Shown piece by piece: positions 32,960 through 45,439 of a DNA stretch of 64,000 nt; position 1 is the stretch's first letter, and each line of letters opens with the position of its first letter. Where the stretch lies: positions 1,192,295-1,256,294 of the forward strand of contig RDEW01000007.1 in the NCBI GenBank assembly GCA_011109175.1, given 5' to 3'. The notes beneath the pieces are model-generated. The model was not told the DNA's origin. It searched no databases and worked only from the letters and a program-made list of their open reading frames with translations. A program made the position numbers and the translations under genes. The DNA is from Dicyema japonicum. Lineage: Eukaryota; Dicyemida; Rhombozoa; Dicyemidae.

Positions 32960-35900
32960 TTTCTATCAATGTTCGCTGTAAGATTAATTGTTAATTCTAA
33001 ACATGGGAATTTAACTATTGTTAACATCTTTGATGGGATGGAATCAGCCAGAAGAGCTAGAGCTGGCGATTTTATCCTGCAGTTTAAGAACTTGGAAGAC
33101 CTTGAAGATTTCAAAAAATCAATGAATGATAGTAATCCTTTTGGATTGGGTGGACATGAGATGGAGGAAGTAAAATTGCCTCCTTCGACTATATTCTAAA
33201 AAATGTTCCGACATGGATAGAGATGGATGAATTAAAGGATTTTCTTCGGTCAAAGTTGACAGGAGATTTCCGAGCTGAAAGATTTGTACGCCGTGGTGTT
33301 AGCTTGCCTATTGTTAAGCTTGTCTTAACAAGCAGGGGAGAAGCAGAATCCATTGTCAGATTGGGATTGATTATTGGATTTTTGAAGATAAAAGCGGAAT
33401 GGTATATAAAACGAGAAATTCAGTGTTTTCGTTGTCAACAGTTTGGACATATTGCTCGGTTTTGCAAGAACTTAGAAAAGTGTTTACATTGTTCGGGATC
33501 ACATAGAAGATCTGAATGTAAAGCATCGCATGATACAAAAAATTGCGTTAATTGTGGGTCGACTACTCATCTGGCAAATTATGGAGGTTGTCCGAAAGCT
33601 TTGGAAGCCAATCGTGAGAAAATGAAGAAAGTTGCTGAAAAGTCAAAAGTCTCCAAAAAAGAAGATAAGGAACTTGCCAAATCCGGAAATAATCATACTA
33701 TATCAAAAAATTCTAAGTCAGCGTTTCTTGATGGTCGAACTTGTTGGAATATTCCAACGGTCAGAAGGGCAACAGTAGAAGCTTCTACTCAGACAGAAGA
33801 ACCTGTGAAGGGAAAGAAAGAAGAAATCTCAACACAGGTCAATGATGGTGAATGTCAACTTGATTATTCACAAACTTTGGAAAAATTAGAAAAAACATTA
33901 TAGAAGTAACGAAAACAAAAAAGGATACGAAGCATTTATTGGATTTGGTGGCGATCCTAAGAGGAGGGATCAGCCACCAAAAAAATCAGATGTAATCAGG
34001 ATAACCCTGATTAATGTCCGCTCTCTTCGGAAGCGGGCTTCAGAGCTGACTGCATTGGTCAGCACAGTGCATATGGATGTTTTGATAGTAAATGAGACGA
34101 AGATCAAAAGGGAAGTTCTTTTAAACTTAATGGATTTTCATTAATTGATATTCCGTGGAAGAAGGGTTCTATTCTGGAACTGGAACTTCGATTTATTATA
34201 AATCTAATTTGAATATGAAAAGACCAAGAATTATTGAAGAAGATGTATGTGAACTAGTCAGTGTGCAAATACAAACAAATATTGGATGGATAACAGTTGG
34301 AGGAATTTATTCTAAAAGCATACGTGAGTACCCTTTGATCATTGAGAAATTTTTTAACGAAAACGTGAATGCGATTTTGGTTGGGTACATGAACGCAAAG
34401 CATGTTGATTATGGATGTGTTACAACAAATCAGGATGGAAAATGTCTTATAAAGTGGATGGAATCAGGAGAATTGAAAATTTTGACGTCAGCAGAAATAA
34501 ATCACTATGCAATTTATAGTGGTGATAAACTTGGATTGTTCATAATGCCTCTGACGATGAGTGAAATGTGTGATCCTCCATATATCGAAAATGACATAGG
34601 AAATGACCACATCCCACAAACGATTGAATTAAGAACTGGTCCGGTTTACACACGACATTTATTCATTGGATATGATGTCAGCAAAATTGATTGGAATCAC
34701 TTCAATTTCTACATCAGATTGAAAATTGGTAATGTTTGTGATTTGGGGATTTCGAAACCGGAAGATATCGACATTCTGGATAACAAAATAAGATCTTTGT
34801 TGTTATCTGGAAAATTATGGAAAAAGAAAAAATCTGTTGCCGCAGGAGAATATGATAATAGGAGTAGAAGAACGCTCTTTGCGTCAGGATAAGAATAAGT
34901 TAGAAAATAAATTAAGGAGGTGTTGGGATATCTTCAACTCTCAAGAACTTAAAATGCAGATCAAGTTAGTGAAGAAGAAAATAATGGATGTTGTAAAGAA
35001 GAATGAAGAAAAAGTATGGAAAAAAGAATGTTCAAAGTTACGTCGACAGAATCCAAAATTTTGGAAACTATATGTAAGAATGAATTCTCCAGTAATAAGA
35101 ATGAAGAAATATCTCTCAAGTCAGATGATGATCTCACTATTCCAAAAGAAGAAGTTCCAAATGTTTTACGTCAACAATTGTCCAAATTTCAAGAGATTTA
35201 TTCCGATAGAAGTACAAGATACAAGAAGTAGTTATAAAGAAAAGTCGAAACTGAGTGATCCCTTGTGTCATCCTATAACGCTGGAAGAAATAAATGCTGC
35301 AATTAAGGGTTGCAAAAATAAAGCACCAGGGTGGGATTTTATCTCAATGAGTATTTTCAAGAACGCAGGCCCAATTTTAATTGAGTGCCTAAAAATATTA
35401 TATAATTCTTCTTGGAGTTTTGGCCATGTTCCAGCTTATTGGAAACGAACAATTGTACGCATGGTTGTGAAAAAAGGAAAGCCAAGGTCAAAAGCAGATA
35501 ATTATAGGCCAATTAGCCTAGTCTGCTCAATATCGAAAGTTATGGAAAAAATTGTTTTCAATCGTCTATCAAGGCATGTTGAGGACAATAATTTTCTCTC
35601 TGATAATCAACTGGGATTTCGGCATAAAAAGGGACTGGAGATTGCTTTAAAGAGCTAAGTTCTGCAATCGAAATTTCACGAAATAAAAAGGAATTTCTTA
35701 CAATATCATGTTTGGATATAACAAAAGCGTTTGACAGTGTTTGGCACATTTGACTTCTTGATACGTTGTCAAAAGCAGAAATTGGGAAAACTGCGTTATT
35801 ATGGATAAAAACTACTCTTCAATTGCGTAATAAGAGATTTGCCGAAAACAGAGAGCGTAAATAGTCAAATGATTATTTATGCTGATGACATTCTTGAGCT

Positions 35901-36152
35901 TGATTCAAGCATAAATAAACAAATTTCATGGAAAAGGGTGGAATCCCATATTACTAAGATTGGAAAGTGGTGCCAAAAAACAATTGGTTGACTCTATCGA
36001 GAGAAAAAACAACAGTCACTTGGATTGCAAGTAAAAGAAAAAATATTAATCAATGTGTGAATACTGGGAATATAAAAATCTCTGAAACATTGAAGTATCT
36101 CGGATTGTTGATAGATCGAAGAGGATCTTTTAAGGAGCATATTAAAACTTGA
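32960..36152 (+). mobile_element. Jockey-like LINE with CCHC ORF1
   Basis: ORF1 (32969-33903, one frame break near 33200) ends in three zinc knuckles: CFRCQQFGHIARFC, CLHCSGSHRRSEC and CVNCGSTTHLANYGGC. This is the Jockey/Gag-like arrangement used to coat element RNA. ORF2 begins about 34000 (ITLINVRSLRKRASELTALV), with endonuclease GYMNAKHVDYGCVTTNQ and NDIGNDHIPQ. The RT has KAPGWDFISMSIFKNAG, NYRPISLVCSISKVMEKIVF, SDNQLGFRHKKG, then LDITKAFDSVW in another frame and YADDILELDSS at 35877-35910 after a deletion. It stops abruptly at 36152 where block A begins. Not functional. Confidence 0.88.
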
Positions 36153-37168
36153 TCAGTATGTTCACACAGCTGTTGCCTTACACGATTTATTAGATCACTT
36201 TACTAGTTGGTTTATGAAGAACCTATTATACACAAGTCCTGAAAATCATGGACAATGATATTTACTTTCAAATAGAATACTAATTAACTCTCCACTGCTC
36301 TTACCCCTTAATGGAAATATAATTCACTCCAAAGAATATCTCAAGTTATTGGGTATCACCTCCGGCTGCTCCACTGAAGTTGAGGAGAGAGAAACCTTTT
36401 CGGATCCGTTCAGGCAATACACGGGACTCGAGTAATATGAATCCAAAAATGTTTCTTAAAAATCGACAAAAAATTAGCAAAATAATCGGCCAGATATTAC
36501 GGGATACGGATTTGAACTGCAGCTTATCACGAAAGACACCACAACCATATAACCAACTGGCACTTTATTTCTAATTACTTTATATATAACACATTCGTAT
36601 AAATTTTGTTAAGAAATAAGGCATGCTCTAAGGAACAGATCATGTACTAAGTTCATATTGATTGCAAGCCCTCAGTTTTAGATTTTTAAATTTCTGTAGA
36701 TTTTACTAGTAAACATAGCTAACCCCTAAATTATATGCGGGGTTAATAAATTTAGTATAGACAGCAGACCTCAAGCTATTCATTAACCGTAACCTAATTA
36801 GAATAATGGACATTTGATTCTAGCGACACGGCATTGGATTATCTACATCGTTAATCCTCAGAGCGCACAAAAACTGATTATTCCTCGAGCAGAGCATAAA
36901 CACTATAATATCATGCTCGACTCTGAAACTTGTGCCCTTATAAAGATAAGCAACGTACTGAAGATAAATCGGCATCTAAAATTTAATCTGCTTTGTTGTC
37001 AATATACTAATTAAGTTCCATCACGTGAGACTATCATCCGGTCATGCACGCGATAACATTTGTTGATTGAACTACAATTACTCTTGTGAAAACCCCTGCA
37101 AATAGTGGTGAGATTCTGATAGTAGGAGGATGATTCGGTAATCATTATGTAACTCTTCTAGTCCACAA
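36153..37168 (+). repeat. Segmental duplication block A, copy 1
   Basis: Nearly identical to 46345-47290 and, in part, to the minus strand of 51330-51870. The first 200 bp are LINE-B RT (DQYVHTAVALHDLLDHFTSW, then LLLPLNGNIIHSKEYLKLLG). The remainder has a shared 64-codon open stretch (QKISKIIGQILRDTDLNCSL) that does not resemble a known protein. Confidence 0.85.
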
Positions 37169-38137
37169 TTTTTTTTTTTTTTTAAATTATATTTTATTAC
37201 AAAATTTTAAATTATATTTTATTACAAAATTTTAAATGGAAAAAGAATAGTTAATTTTAATTCAGCTGTTGGGAGATGCACAAGCTATTCCCACGGACAA
37301 CAGCCAACGAGAGCCTCTCCTTGAGCCATCTCGTCTCACGAAGATCACCAGTTTTGTCAGTTAGTAGTTTTCCCAAATGGTTCAGGAACTTCAGCGTTTT
37401 AGGGCCAAAGTTCCCCGAAGTTTCAATCGCGACAGGTGCGAAAATGTACCTGTCGCTGATATCAGAGTATTTAGCATTTTTTACTTCCTCTGCTTGAGAA
37501 GAAGGTCTGCCCGGTGAATAATTTTTTTTGCTTGGGGCGAAAGAGCAGACACAGGTCACATCCCATACAAGGTTTCGCCCTCGCTCAAAAGGAAAGGAGG
37601 TCATGCCGTCAGGGCGTCTTCCGTTGTCAAATAGACCAGTCGGTTCGATCCGGCAACGGAATCCAGCCGATTCTAATGCCCTCTTAATGATGCCGTTCAT
37701 TGCCGAATGTCGAGAAGATCTGCCAATTCCGCTCCGGCATGAGAGGAGGTGGAGACCCAGTTCGTCCGATAGACAGCCACATTTGCACTTCGATTTGGTG
37801 CAAACAGGCAATCCGAGGTGTAGACATACAGCTGTACGAAGTGAGTCATCATCCAACAATCCACCAACTTCTTGACATGGGTAAACCCCAAGCCAAGATC
37901 CATCAACCGCCTCCCTCGAATTTTGGAAACAATCCAGGCGATGTCCAGAGAGCCGGCTGACTAGGTTGGATGCCAGAGCATTCCATCTATGGATCATCCA
38001 AGACGATTGTTGGTCTGGGTTACGCGGCTCGCTAAGCCCTTCACTTCGCCACACGTCCATGTATTCAACCAAGTCATTGGACAGTTTCCGAGATGGAAGC
38101 TTTGAAAGAATTGAGTCCACTTGGTTTTTGCGTTGTC
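37169..38137 (-). mobile_element. 5'-truncated LINE with REL-type endonuclease end
   Basis: A 287-codon open frame on the minus strand (37257-38120). It has a zinc cluster (CKCGCLSDELGLHLLSC), then RSSRHSAMNGIIKRALESAG, RPDGMTSFPFERGRNLVWDV and KYSDISDRYIFAPVAIETSG, then LRETRWLKERLSLAVVRGNS. The RPD...WDV pair is a PD-(D/E)XK-like nuclease core as in REL-bearing non-LTR elements. A doubled AT-rich 3' motif and a poly-A tail (plus-strand T-run at 37170-37185) mark the 3' end. Comparison with 47260-47310 shows it sits at the join of block A. More GC-rich than its surroundings, so probably a recent insertion. Confidence 0.8.
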
Positions 38138-38154
38138 TTCGTCTATTATTATTA

Positions 38155-39480
38155 CCACAAAATTAAACAATTTTAATAAATTTTGATTAAGATAGATTTA
38201 TTATTATGCTTACGGTCAGTGATTGCGAAACAACTTAATCTTTGAAATATTTATATAGAGTTATCAAACTCAAAGTATTTGTTATTTAAGTTACCTCAGC
38301 CTCACTTACTTGTAGGAGGTCAGCGTACTAATTAGTCGGATTATTATTATTAAGCACACCGCAAAACAACGTAAGTAAAGTTATCTCGCTTGTGCCATCC
38401 TCTCCTGGAAGATTCTTGTTAATCGCTTCCAGTTGCCTCTGTTTTTCATAAGTTCCTCACGTGCTCAAGATCATCTGCCGACGTCAACCCTTTCCCAAAT
38501 AAAGTTAGGTCTTGATGTAGAATGGTTGGTAGAGTAGTTCGTGATCTTCCCGGAAAGTCGATCCCTGATGAGGAACATAGTAGTGTTTCATCGCGAGATT
38601 AGCGGGAGTATTCTTGTCCATTCTTAAATGTCACCAAATAAGATGTTCCCAATCTGTTACTTCTTATTTCTCTGTTTGTTCTTATTTCTCTGTCCAATAA
38701 GAGGATATTGTAATGAAAATAGAGATGTTTGTGTGAGATGTTCTTTGGCCAGGAAATTTTTAAAATTTATCTGAGCTGCATTTTATGAAAGGAGTTCAGA
38801 CTTTCTATTTCAGGCATTGTGAGTGCCTAGTAGAAGAGTTGTACAGTAAAACCGGTTTTACGAACATATTATATAATTTGATTTTTAAGGAGGCGGAAAT
38901 TTGTTTAGCCAGTAACCATACGTTGTTTAGTTTTTTGGAGCGAAAGCTGCTATGATTTTCTTTGTAGTATGTTTTCTGTATTTCCTGAGAGAGTGGCAAG
39001 TTTCATCGTATGCCTCCATTTTTCCTCGTGTCGTTGTTAGCATCGCCTTACTATAGTATATTTTGTTTTCACGGTATTAATTTTTAGGAATGCTTTTTCA
39101 AATTTTTGGCCAATTTGTTGATATTACATTCTAATTGGTGGTATGTTGCCGTGAGATCTATGTCATCTGCGAAGATGGCTTCTGTTATTTGTCTGGGGAT
39201 ATTATTCCTGGTATCTCGTAGGGTCGCCTCCATGATATGAGATGAATAAGACCGGGGATAGGGCGTCTCATTGGGGGGATGCCCTTGTTTGTTCCGAATA
39301 CTCTGGATTTCTGATTTCCCAGCTGGATAAGTAATGGTGTGGAGGAGAGTGGATAAAGAATTATTCTGATGCAATCTTCCTCGAGTAGTGGTGTAATATT
39401 TGTATCATCTTGACTCTGCTGATTGAGTCAAATGCCTTAGATAAGTCGATTCTCGGAAGTTGATCTTCCAGAAACAAACC
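38155..39480 (-). mobile_element. LINE-A-like 3' part in duplication block B, copy 1
   Basis: 38155-39350 matches 47945-49060. Minus strand reads IFADDIDLTATYHQLECNIN (YADD region), then KLNNVWLLAKQISASLKIKL and YNMFVKPVLLYNSST, and ends in an (AAT)n tail at 38342-38353. This is the order of the LINE-A palm, thumb and C-terminus. Many frame breaks. 38155-38341 is flanking DNA carried along in the duplication. Confidence 0.8.
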
Positions 39481-39625
39481 CACTTTGACTAGCTCCGTTG
39501 AATTGATTGCATATAAAAAAGTTTAATGTTAGTAGAAGAAACTAAGTAGAATCAGCCTTTGTTATATCCGAGGAGTGTTTATACAAAATTTAGTGCTTTT
39601 TGCAAAGAACAGTTATAATATCTAA

Positions 39626-40250
39626 TTGATGAAGGAGAACCAAAAAATGCCCATCAATTCTTTTCTATTTGTTGGGTGTCAGCCATTTTGCAGACGTCCC
39701 GGTTCCACAGCGAAATGTTCACTGATGATGGCGTCACTCGTCAAACCAAAGCATAGTAGATGCGTGGAACTTTCAGCCGGAATTTACAGCAAGGAGATTC
39801 GAACTAAGGTCCATCAGGCTTTTTTCCCGAATCTCGTTACTCACGTCGATGTAATGCCAAAATCACTAAATATTTTGTAAATTCAAAATTATCAACCAAA
39901 TCACACAAATTACGGTTGATAAAACCATGTTTTTCAAGTATTTTAGACAACTTATAGGAAATATTTATTGTCAATTAGAAGATTTCCAGAAATCAATCAA
40001 TGAGGGAAAACCACAGAGTCATCCATTATCAAATTGTTACTTTACGTTCACTGAATCACAATGAATTGTAGAATTTTTGAAGACATTGGATACACTAAGG
40101 TTTAAAAATAAAGTCGGATAGACAAATAATCATACTTCAAATTCGCCTCCTCAAAAAATTGTCATCCATAAACACGACCTTAGGTGGAACTGATTATTTG
40201 TTATGTCCTTTGATGATTATTAGTAATGATGGTTGCGTTGCCACGTGATG
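39626..40250. repeat. Segmental duplication block C, copy 1
   Basis: Matches 50606-51225 end to end, from AAATGCCC-TCAATTC to GTTGCGTTG-CCACGTG. A minus-strand SINE fills its first 200 bp; the rest is non-coding. Confidence 0.85.
39695..39840 (-). mobile_element. SINE copy in block C, copy 1
   Basis: Shared SINE core with box B-like TTCGAATCTCC near 39795. The duplicated partner is at 50640-50815, so these two copies descend from one insertion. Confidence 0.7.
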
Positions 40251-42440
40251 TTATTTTCATCAATAATAAAAGATTCCTTGTTTCAATCGACGACTATATA
40301 AATCTATGATTGTGTGCTTCTGATAATAGCTAAAAATAACAATTATGAAAATACAAATAAATTTCATCAATAATGAATGATTCCTTATATCAATCGACGA
40401 CTACATAAATTATGATTGTGTGCTTCTGATAATAGCTAAAAATAACAATTATGAAAATACAAATAAATATCACATTTAATTAATTTTACAGCAAAAACGT
40501 TAATTTGAAGATAGGAACACCTTACAATTGAGGGATTTGATAAATCAAGTAATCATTAATTTTTGGATGGATCATAACATAGACTCTTTTTTAAAAAATA
40601 GGTTAAATAACTATATTTCGTTCACAATGAAAAAAAATGAAAATAAAAAATATTAATTATTAAATCTTAAATAAAATCTTGGTGTTATTTTCATCAATAA
40701 TGAAAGATTCCTCGTATCAATCGACGACTCATAAATCTATGATTGTTTGCTTCTGATAATTGCTAAAAATAACAATTATGAAAATACAAATAAATAAGGT
40801 CATTTAATTAATTTTTACTGCAAATACGTTAATTTGAAGACAGGAACAGCTTACAATTGAGGGATTTGATAAATCAGTAATCATTAATTTTTGGATGGAT
40901 CATAAAATAGACTCTTTTTTAAAAAATAGGTTAAATAACTATATTTCGTTCACAATGAATAAAAAATGAAAATAAAAAATATTAATTATTAAATCTTAAA
41001 TAAAATCTTGGTGTTATTTTCATCAATAATGAAAGATTCCTTGTATCAATCGACGACTCATAAATTATGATTGTTTGCTTCTGATAATTGCTAAAAATAA
41101 CAATTATGAAAATACAAATAAATAAGGTCATTTAATTAATTTTTACAGCAAATACGTTAATTTGAAGACAGGAACACCTTACAATTGAGGGATTTGATAA
41201 ATCAAGTAATCATTAATTTTTGGATGGATCATAACATAGACTCTTTTTTAAAAAATAGGTTAAATAACTATATTTCGTTCACAATGAATAAAAAATGAAA
41301 ATAAAAAATATTAATTATTAAATCTTAAATAAAATCTTGGTGTTATTTTCATCAATAATGAAAGATTCCTCGTTCAATCGACGACTACATAAATTTATGA
41401 TTGTTTGCTTCTGATAATTGCTAAAAATAACAATTATGAAAATACAAATAAATAAGGTCATTTAATTAATTTTACTGCAAATATGTTAATTTGAAGGACA
41501 GGAACATTTTACAATTGAGGGATTTGATAAATCAAGTAAACATTAATTTTTGGATGGATCATAACATAGACTCTTTTTTAAAAAATAGGTTAAATAACTC
41601 TATTTCGTTCACAATGAATAAAAAATGAAAATAAAAAATATTAATTATTAAATCTTAAATAAAATCTTGGTGTTATTTTCATCAATAATGAAAGATTCCT
41701 TGTATCAATCGACGACTACATAAATTTATGATTGTTTGCTTCTGATAATTGCTAAAAATAACAATTATGAAAATACAAATAAATAAGGTCATTTAATTAA
41801 TTTTTACAGCAAAAACGTTAATTTGAAAGATAGGAACATTACAATTGAGGGATTTGATAAATCAAGTAATCATTAATTTTTGGATGGATCATAACATAGA
41901 CTCTTTTTTAAAAAATAGGTTAAATAACTATATTTCGTTCACAATGGATAAAAAATGAAAATAAAAAATATTAATTATTAAATCTTAAATAAAATCTTGG
42001 TGTTATTTTCATCAATAATGAAAGATTCCTTGTATCAATCGACGACTACATAAATTTATGATTGTTTGCTTCTGATAATTGCTAAAAATAACAATTATGA
42101 AAATACAAATAAATAAGGTCATTTAATTAATTTTTACTGCAAATACGTTAATTTGAAAAACAGGAACACCTTACAATTGAGGGATTTGATAAATCAAGTA
42201 CATTAATTTTTTGGATGGATCATAACATAGAGTCTTTTAAAAATATAGGTTAAATAACTATATTTCGTTCACAATGAATAAAAAATGAAAATAAAAAATA
42301 TTAATTATTAAATCTTAAATAAAATCTTGGTGTTATTTTCCATCAATAATGAAAGATTCCTTGTATCAATCGACGACTCATAAATCTATGATTGTTTGCT
42401 TCTGATAATAGCTAAAAATAACAATTATGAAAATAGAAAT
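40248..42440. repeat. Satellite array, 329-330-bp unit
   Basis: Direct tandem repeat. The marker GGTGTTATTTTCATCAATAA recurs at 40681, 41010, 41339, 41669, 41999 and 42329, so the period is 329-330 bp. There are about six and a half units, preceded by two short partial units from 40248. Units differ mainly by single-base indels in A or T runs. No open frame and no intervening spacers; not a CRISPR array. Confidence 0.95.
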
Positions 42441-42607
42441 ATTTAGGATTCTTCGATAGATATATATATTCAAGTGATTTTGATTCATTCAAATGATAAT
42501 TGACTGGTGTATTTTATTTTTATCTGGATACGCAAGTAAATATTTGAAGTAACTTTAGGTTTCAGACATACGTATCTCGTTGAGTCAAGGAGTGAGAATA
42601 AAATAAA

Positions 42608-43062
42608 TGGTTCATTATGGTTATTTTAAGAAACGACAATGCCAGCATATTCAAATGGTTCATTAATGGTTATTTTAAGAAACGACAATGCCAGCAAATT
42701 CAAATGGTTCATTAATGGTTATTTTAAGAACGACAATGCCAGCAAATTCAAATGGTTCATTAATGGTTATTTTAAGAAACGACAATGCCAGAAATTCAAA
42801 TGGTTCATTAATGGTTATTTTAAGAAACGACATGCCAGCAAATTCAAATGGTTCATTAATGGTTATTTTAAGAAACGACACCAGCAAATTCAAATGGTTC
42901 ATTAATGGTTATTTTAAGAAACGATAATGCCAGCATATTCAATGGTTCATTAATGGTTATTTTAAGAAACGACAATACCATCAAATTCAAATGGTTCATT
43001 AATGGTTATTTTAAGAACGAATGCCAGCTAATTCAATGGTTCATTAATGGTTATTTTAAGAT
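42608..43062. repeat. Minisatellite, 49-bp unit
   Basis: About ten direct copies of a unit containing GGTTCATTAATGGTTATTTT and AAGAAACGACAATGCCAGCA. Copies vary by small indels, so open frames that run through it on both strands are artefacts of a period that is not divisible by three. It follows the 330-bp satellite after about 170 bp. Confidence 0.95.
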
Positions 43063-43579
43063 TCGACAACTGAATCAGACAGTATTTCTTGACTGTCCAA
43101 GATATTAATTAGTTTAATTCTGGCGTTTTGTTAAAGGGCAAAAATTTGGTTTCTTTATTGCAACATAATTTAATATTTAAATATTTTTGGATATGTTTGC
43201 CTTTTTGTATTAATTTCCAATTATGTTGTTAAACACATTAAGCAAGTTTTTTTCATCTGTTGCTTTGGACCGTATAGTGCATCCCTCACGAAAATATTTG
43301 TAAGCAAGCCATGCTGAATTCCTTGAACGAAGGACGACAACGGATATTGTGTAGAGCCATAGATGCCAGTCTGCAACAGCTCAAAGATAGGAAAATGCCA
43401 CAACAATCCTTAAGATCGACGTCAAGCGCTTTCGAGACTATTAGCTGACACAAACTATGGATGTCACAAACTATTGATGACTATTAGCTGACACAAACTA
43501 CTGACACAAAAGATTATTCGAGTACTGCTTTCTAGTACTGATCTGTGAGGCAGGATTAGAAGAGCTATATTCAGGCCTT
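43063..43579. other. No gene supported
   Basis: A short imperfect repeat (ATTAGCTGACACAAACTA) occurs at about 43440 and 43483. A minus-strand open stretch at 43221-43406 (FVQGIQHGLLTNIFVRDALY) has no recognised family. Confidence 0.35.
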
Positions 43580-44370
43580 TCAAAACAACAATCGCCACTC
43601 CTCAGGGAAATTCTCTCTTTTCTTATTTGTGATATATCTCTAATCCACATTAGGGATCTAAGTACGTGTCACGAAGGAAAAATAGAGGAGGACGTGTACA
43701 CGGATGATGTGGATTTTATATCCGAAGCTCTCTCACATCTACTGAAAAATGTTCGAACAAATTGATTGAATGGTTCCTAATCGTAACCCAGGACAAACCG
43801 AAATAACCGAAATTAAAAGAATGGATAACATCCTTTATGAACGTTGGCCACATGTAATAAGCTTAGATTCCTAGTGGGAGACACAGAGAAAATAAATAAA
43901 AACACTTTCAGGAATAGCAATGCAAAAACATAAAATGGTATAGCTGAAAAGACTTGCTATTAATATACTGATGCGTATGTTTAATGCATTTGTGAAATTA
44001 ATCGATACGTTACATGTTCAATTGCGGAATCGATGGCTTTATATATGTTTTCCACAAGACAGCTTAGAGTGTTATTTGGCATGCAGTGGCCCGCCAGGAT
44101 ATCATATGCTGGAATTTATAAAAAAATGCAAGAGCAGGTCTTTAAGCCTGGAAATCATTGACCCTCGGTGGAGATTGTTTGGACACATTCTGCGTATGGA
44201 TCTCGCTGCCCCATCGAATGTGGCGATGGAAGACCACTTCAACTTGGCGGGTAACTATTTCCTTGACCTACCAATGAAACCACACTCTATCATACTGCAC
44301 AAAGACTTCCAAAGGGTGAGGAAATGCCTAAAGACGGAGTCGGTCTGTAATAGCTGAGGTCGATTGCTAG
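43580..44370 (+). mobile_element. LINE-A remnant
   Basis: Plus strand reads YTDDVDFISEALSHLLKNV (matching YADDLDFVSEDIQVLQHML of LINE-A), then WFLIVTQDKPK, then RWRLFGHILRMDLAAPSNVA and AMEDHF, matching FGHILRLNAQVPANIAMENY. Frame breaks throughout. Confidence 0.8.
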
Positions 44371-44678
44371 TAACCGTGGAGGATGGAAGATACTAGCTAA
44401 TAAGACTTTTTCACATTATCTGAAATTTGGACGTTTTTTGACATTGTAACTTTTGATTTATAGAATATGTTTGATTAAAAATCACATATTAGTAAGTTTT
44501 AAACAATTTTAAAGAGTGTGAATTAAAAATTCTAGTCATCTTACTTTCTCCCAGAACTCTTGATAGTATTGGATTGTGATCCATATGTAAATCATTATTG
44601 ACGTCGACGTGATTGTGTGAGTAATAGATGTCAAGAGAGAGAAGGTAAGGTTGAGTACACGCCACTTCTGGATGGAGC

Positions 44679-45431
44679 TCAAAATTGTTTGTCCGGAAGA
44701 TTATCGATCCGAATTGAATCTATTCCCTTTCCCACAAATGAGCCCTGGATAATTTCCCATGCAGGTAACCATAAATGATATCATTGAACGTGTTCTTGAA
44801 GCTGGTGAGTTCTCTTCGTCATCGACCGTGTTTGATTTTATCGTGGAAATTGGAGAAGAGTAACAGGATGGAAATCTTTCCATTTGGCTCTGTTAATTCA
44901 GCAATATTATCCACACTTTCCAGGTTGTTTTCACCGTCTGTCTCCGTTGCAGCATTTTCAATAATGGGTTTTAGCCCGGAATCCTTCATTATCTCTGAAC
45001 GGACTAACACCTATAAAAATATAAGAGCACAAATTTACCTGTGGATGAGTGAGGCTGAGACGCACTGCAAACTTGCAAACATTGCAGTCTTTTACAACTT
45101 GACGAATAACAGTTCTTTTGATACCGCAAAATCTCCTACGACAAAGCGCATCCAGAGCGTTGTGTCCACAGTGATTTGTCTGGTGAATCTCCTGAGCAAT
45201 AGTCCTCATTTCTTTTTTACTAGTTAAGGGAATCACAAGTTTGTGAAGTCCGTTAACAGCTTTCAAATATAGCTTTTCATCAATAACAATAAAATTTTTA
45301 GCTTTCTTTTTTATTCAGTACCTCATTTGTTTCGCAATCTTCACATCTTCATCATTAAGGATGGATTTTAGAAGTTGGTACTCTTCATTATTTTGACAAC
45401 AGTCTTTGTACTAGGCATCATGTCAAAATGA
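44679..45431 (-). CDS. Integrase zinc-binding (H2C2) domain gene, possibly domesticated
   Basis: Exons on the minus strand read YKDCCQNNEEYQLLKSILND, then KKKAKNFIVIDEKLYLK and an HH-CC zinc fold EIHQTNHCGHNALDALCRRR ... KDCNVCK. This is the H2C2 domain found in retroelement integrases and in KRBA2/GIN1-type host proteins. A 28-nt intron (45011-45038) joins it to an acidic tail (MKDSGLKPIIENAATETDGE). A frame break near 44885-44895 and a 25-nt intron (44745-44769) then lead to a stop at 44679. No integrase catalytic core follows. The 5' end is uncertain: an in-frame stop lies after QMRY, and the exon may start at an acceptor near 45431. Spliceosomal introns and the lack of a catalytic core suggest a host gene, but a decayed retroelement is possible. 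Confidence 0.5.
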
Positions 45432-45439
45432 AGAAATTT

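Noticed and set aside
37276-37960. Plus-strand ORFs opposite the REL-type endonuclease
   Set aside because: They are antisense shadows of the well-conserved minus-strand frame.
42639-42927. Open frames with a repeated peptide across the 49-bp array
   Set aside because: They appear on both strands and depend on indels; the period is not divisible by three.
40248-43062. Regular repeats that might be a CRISPR array
   Set aside because: Units of 330 and 49 bp are joined directly with no unique spacers, in a eukaryotic genome; these are satellites.
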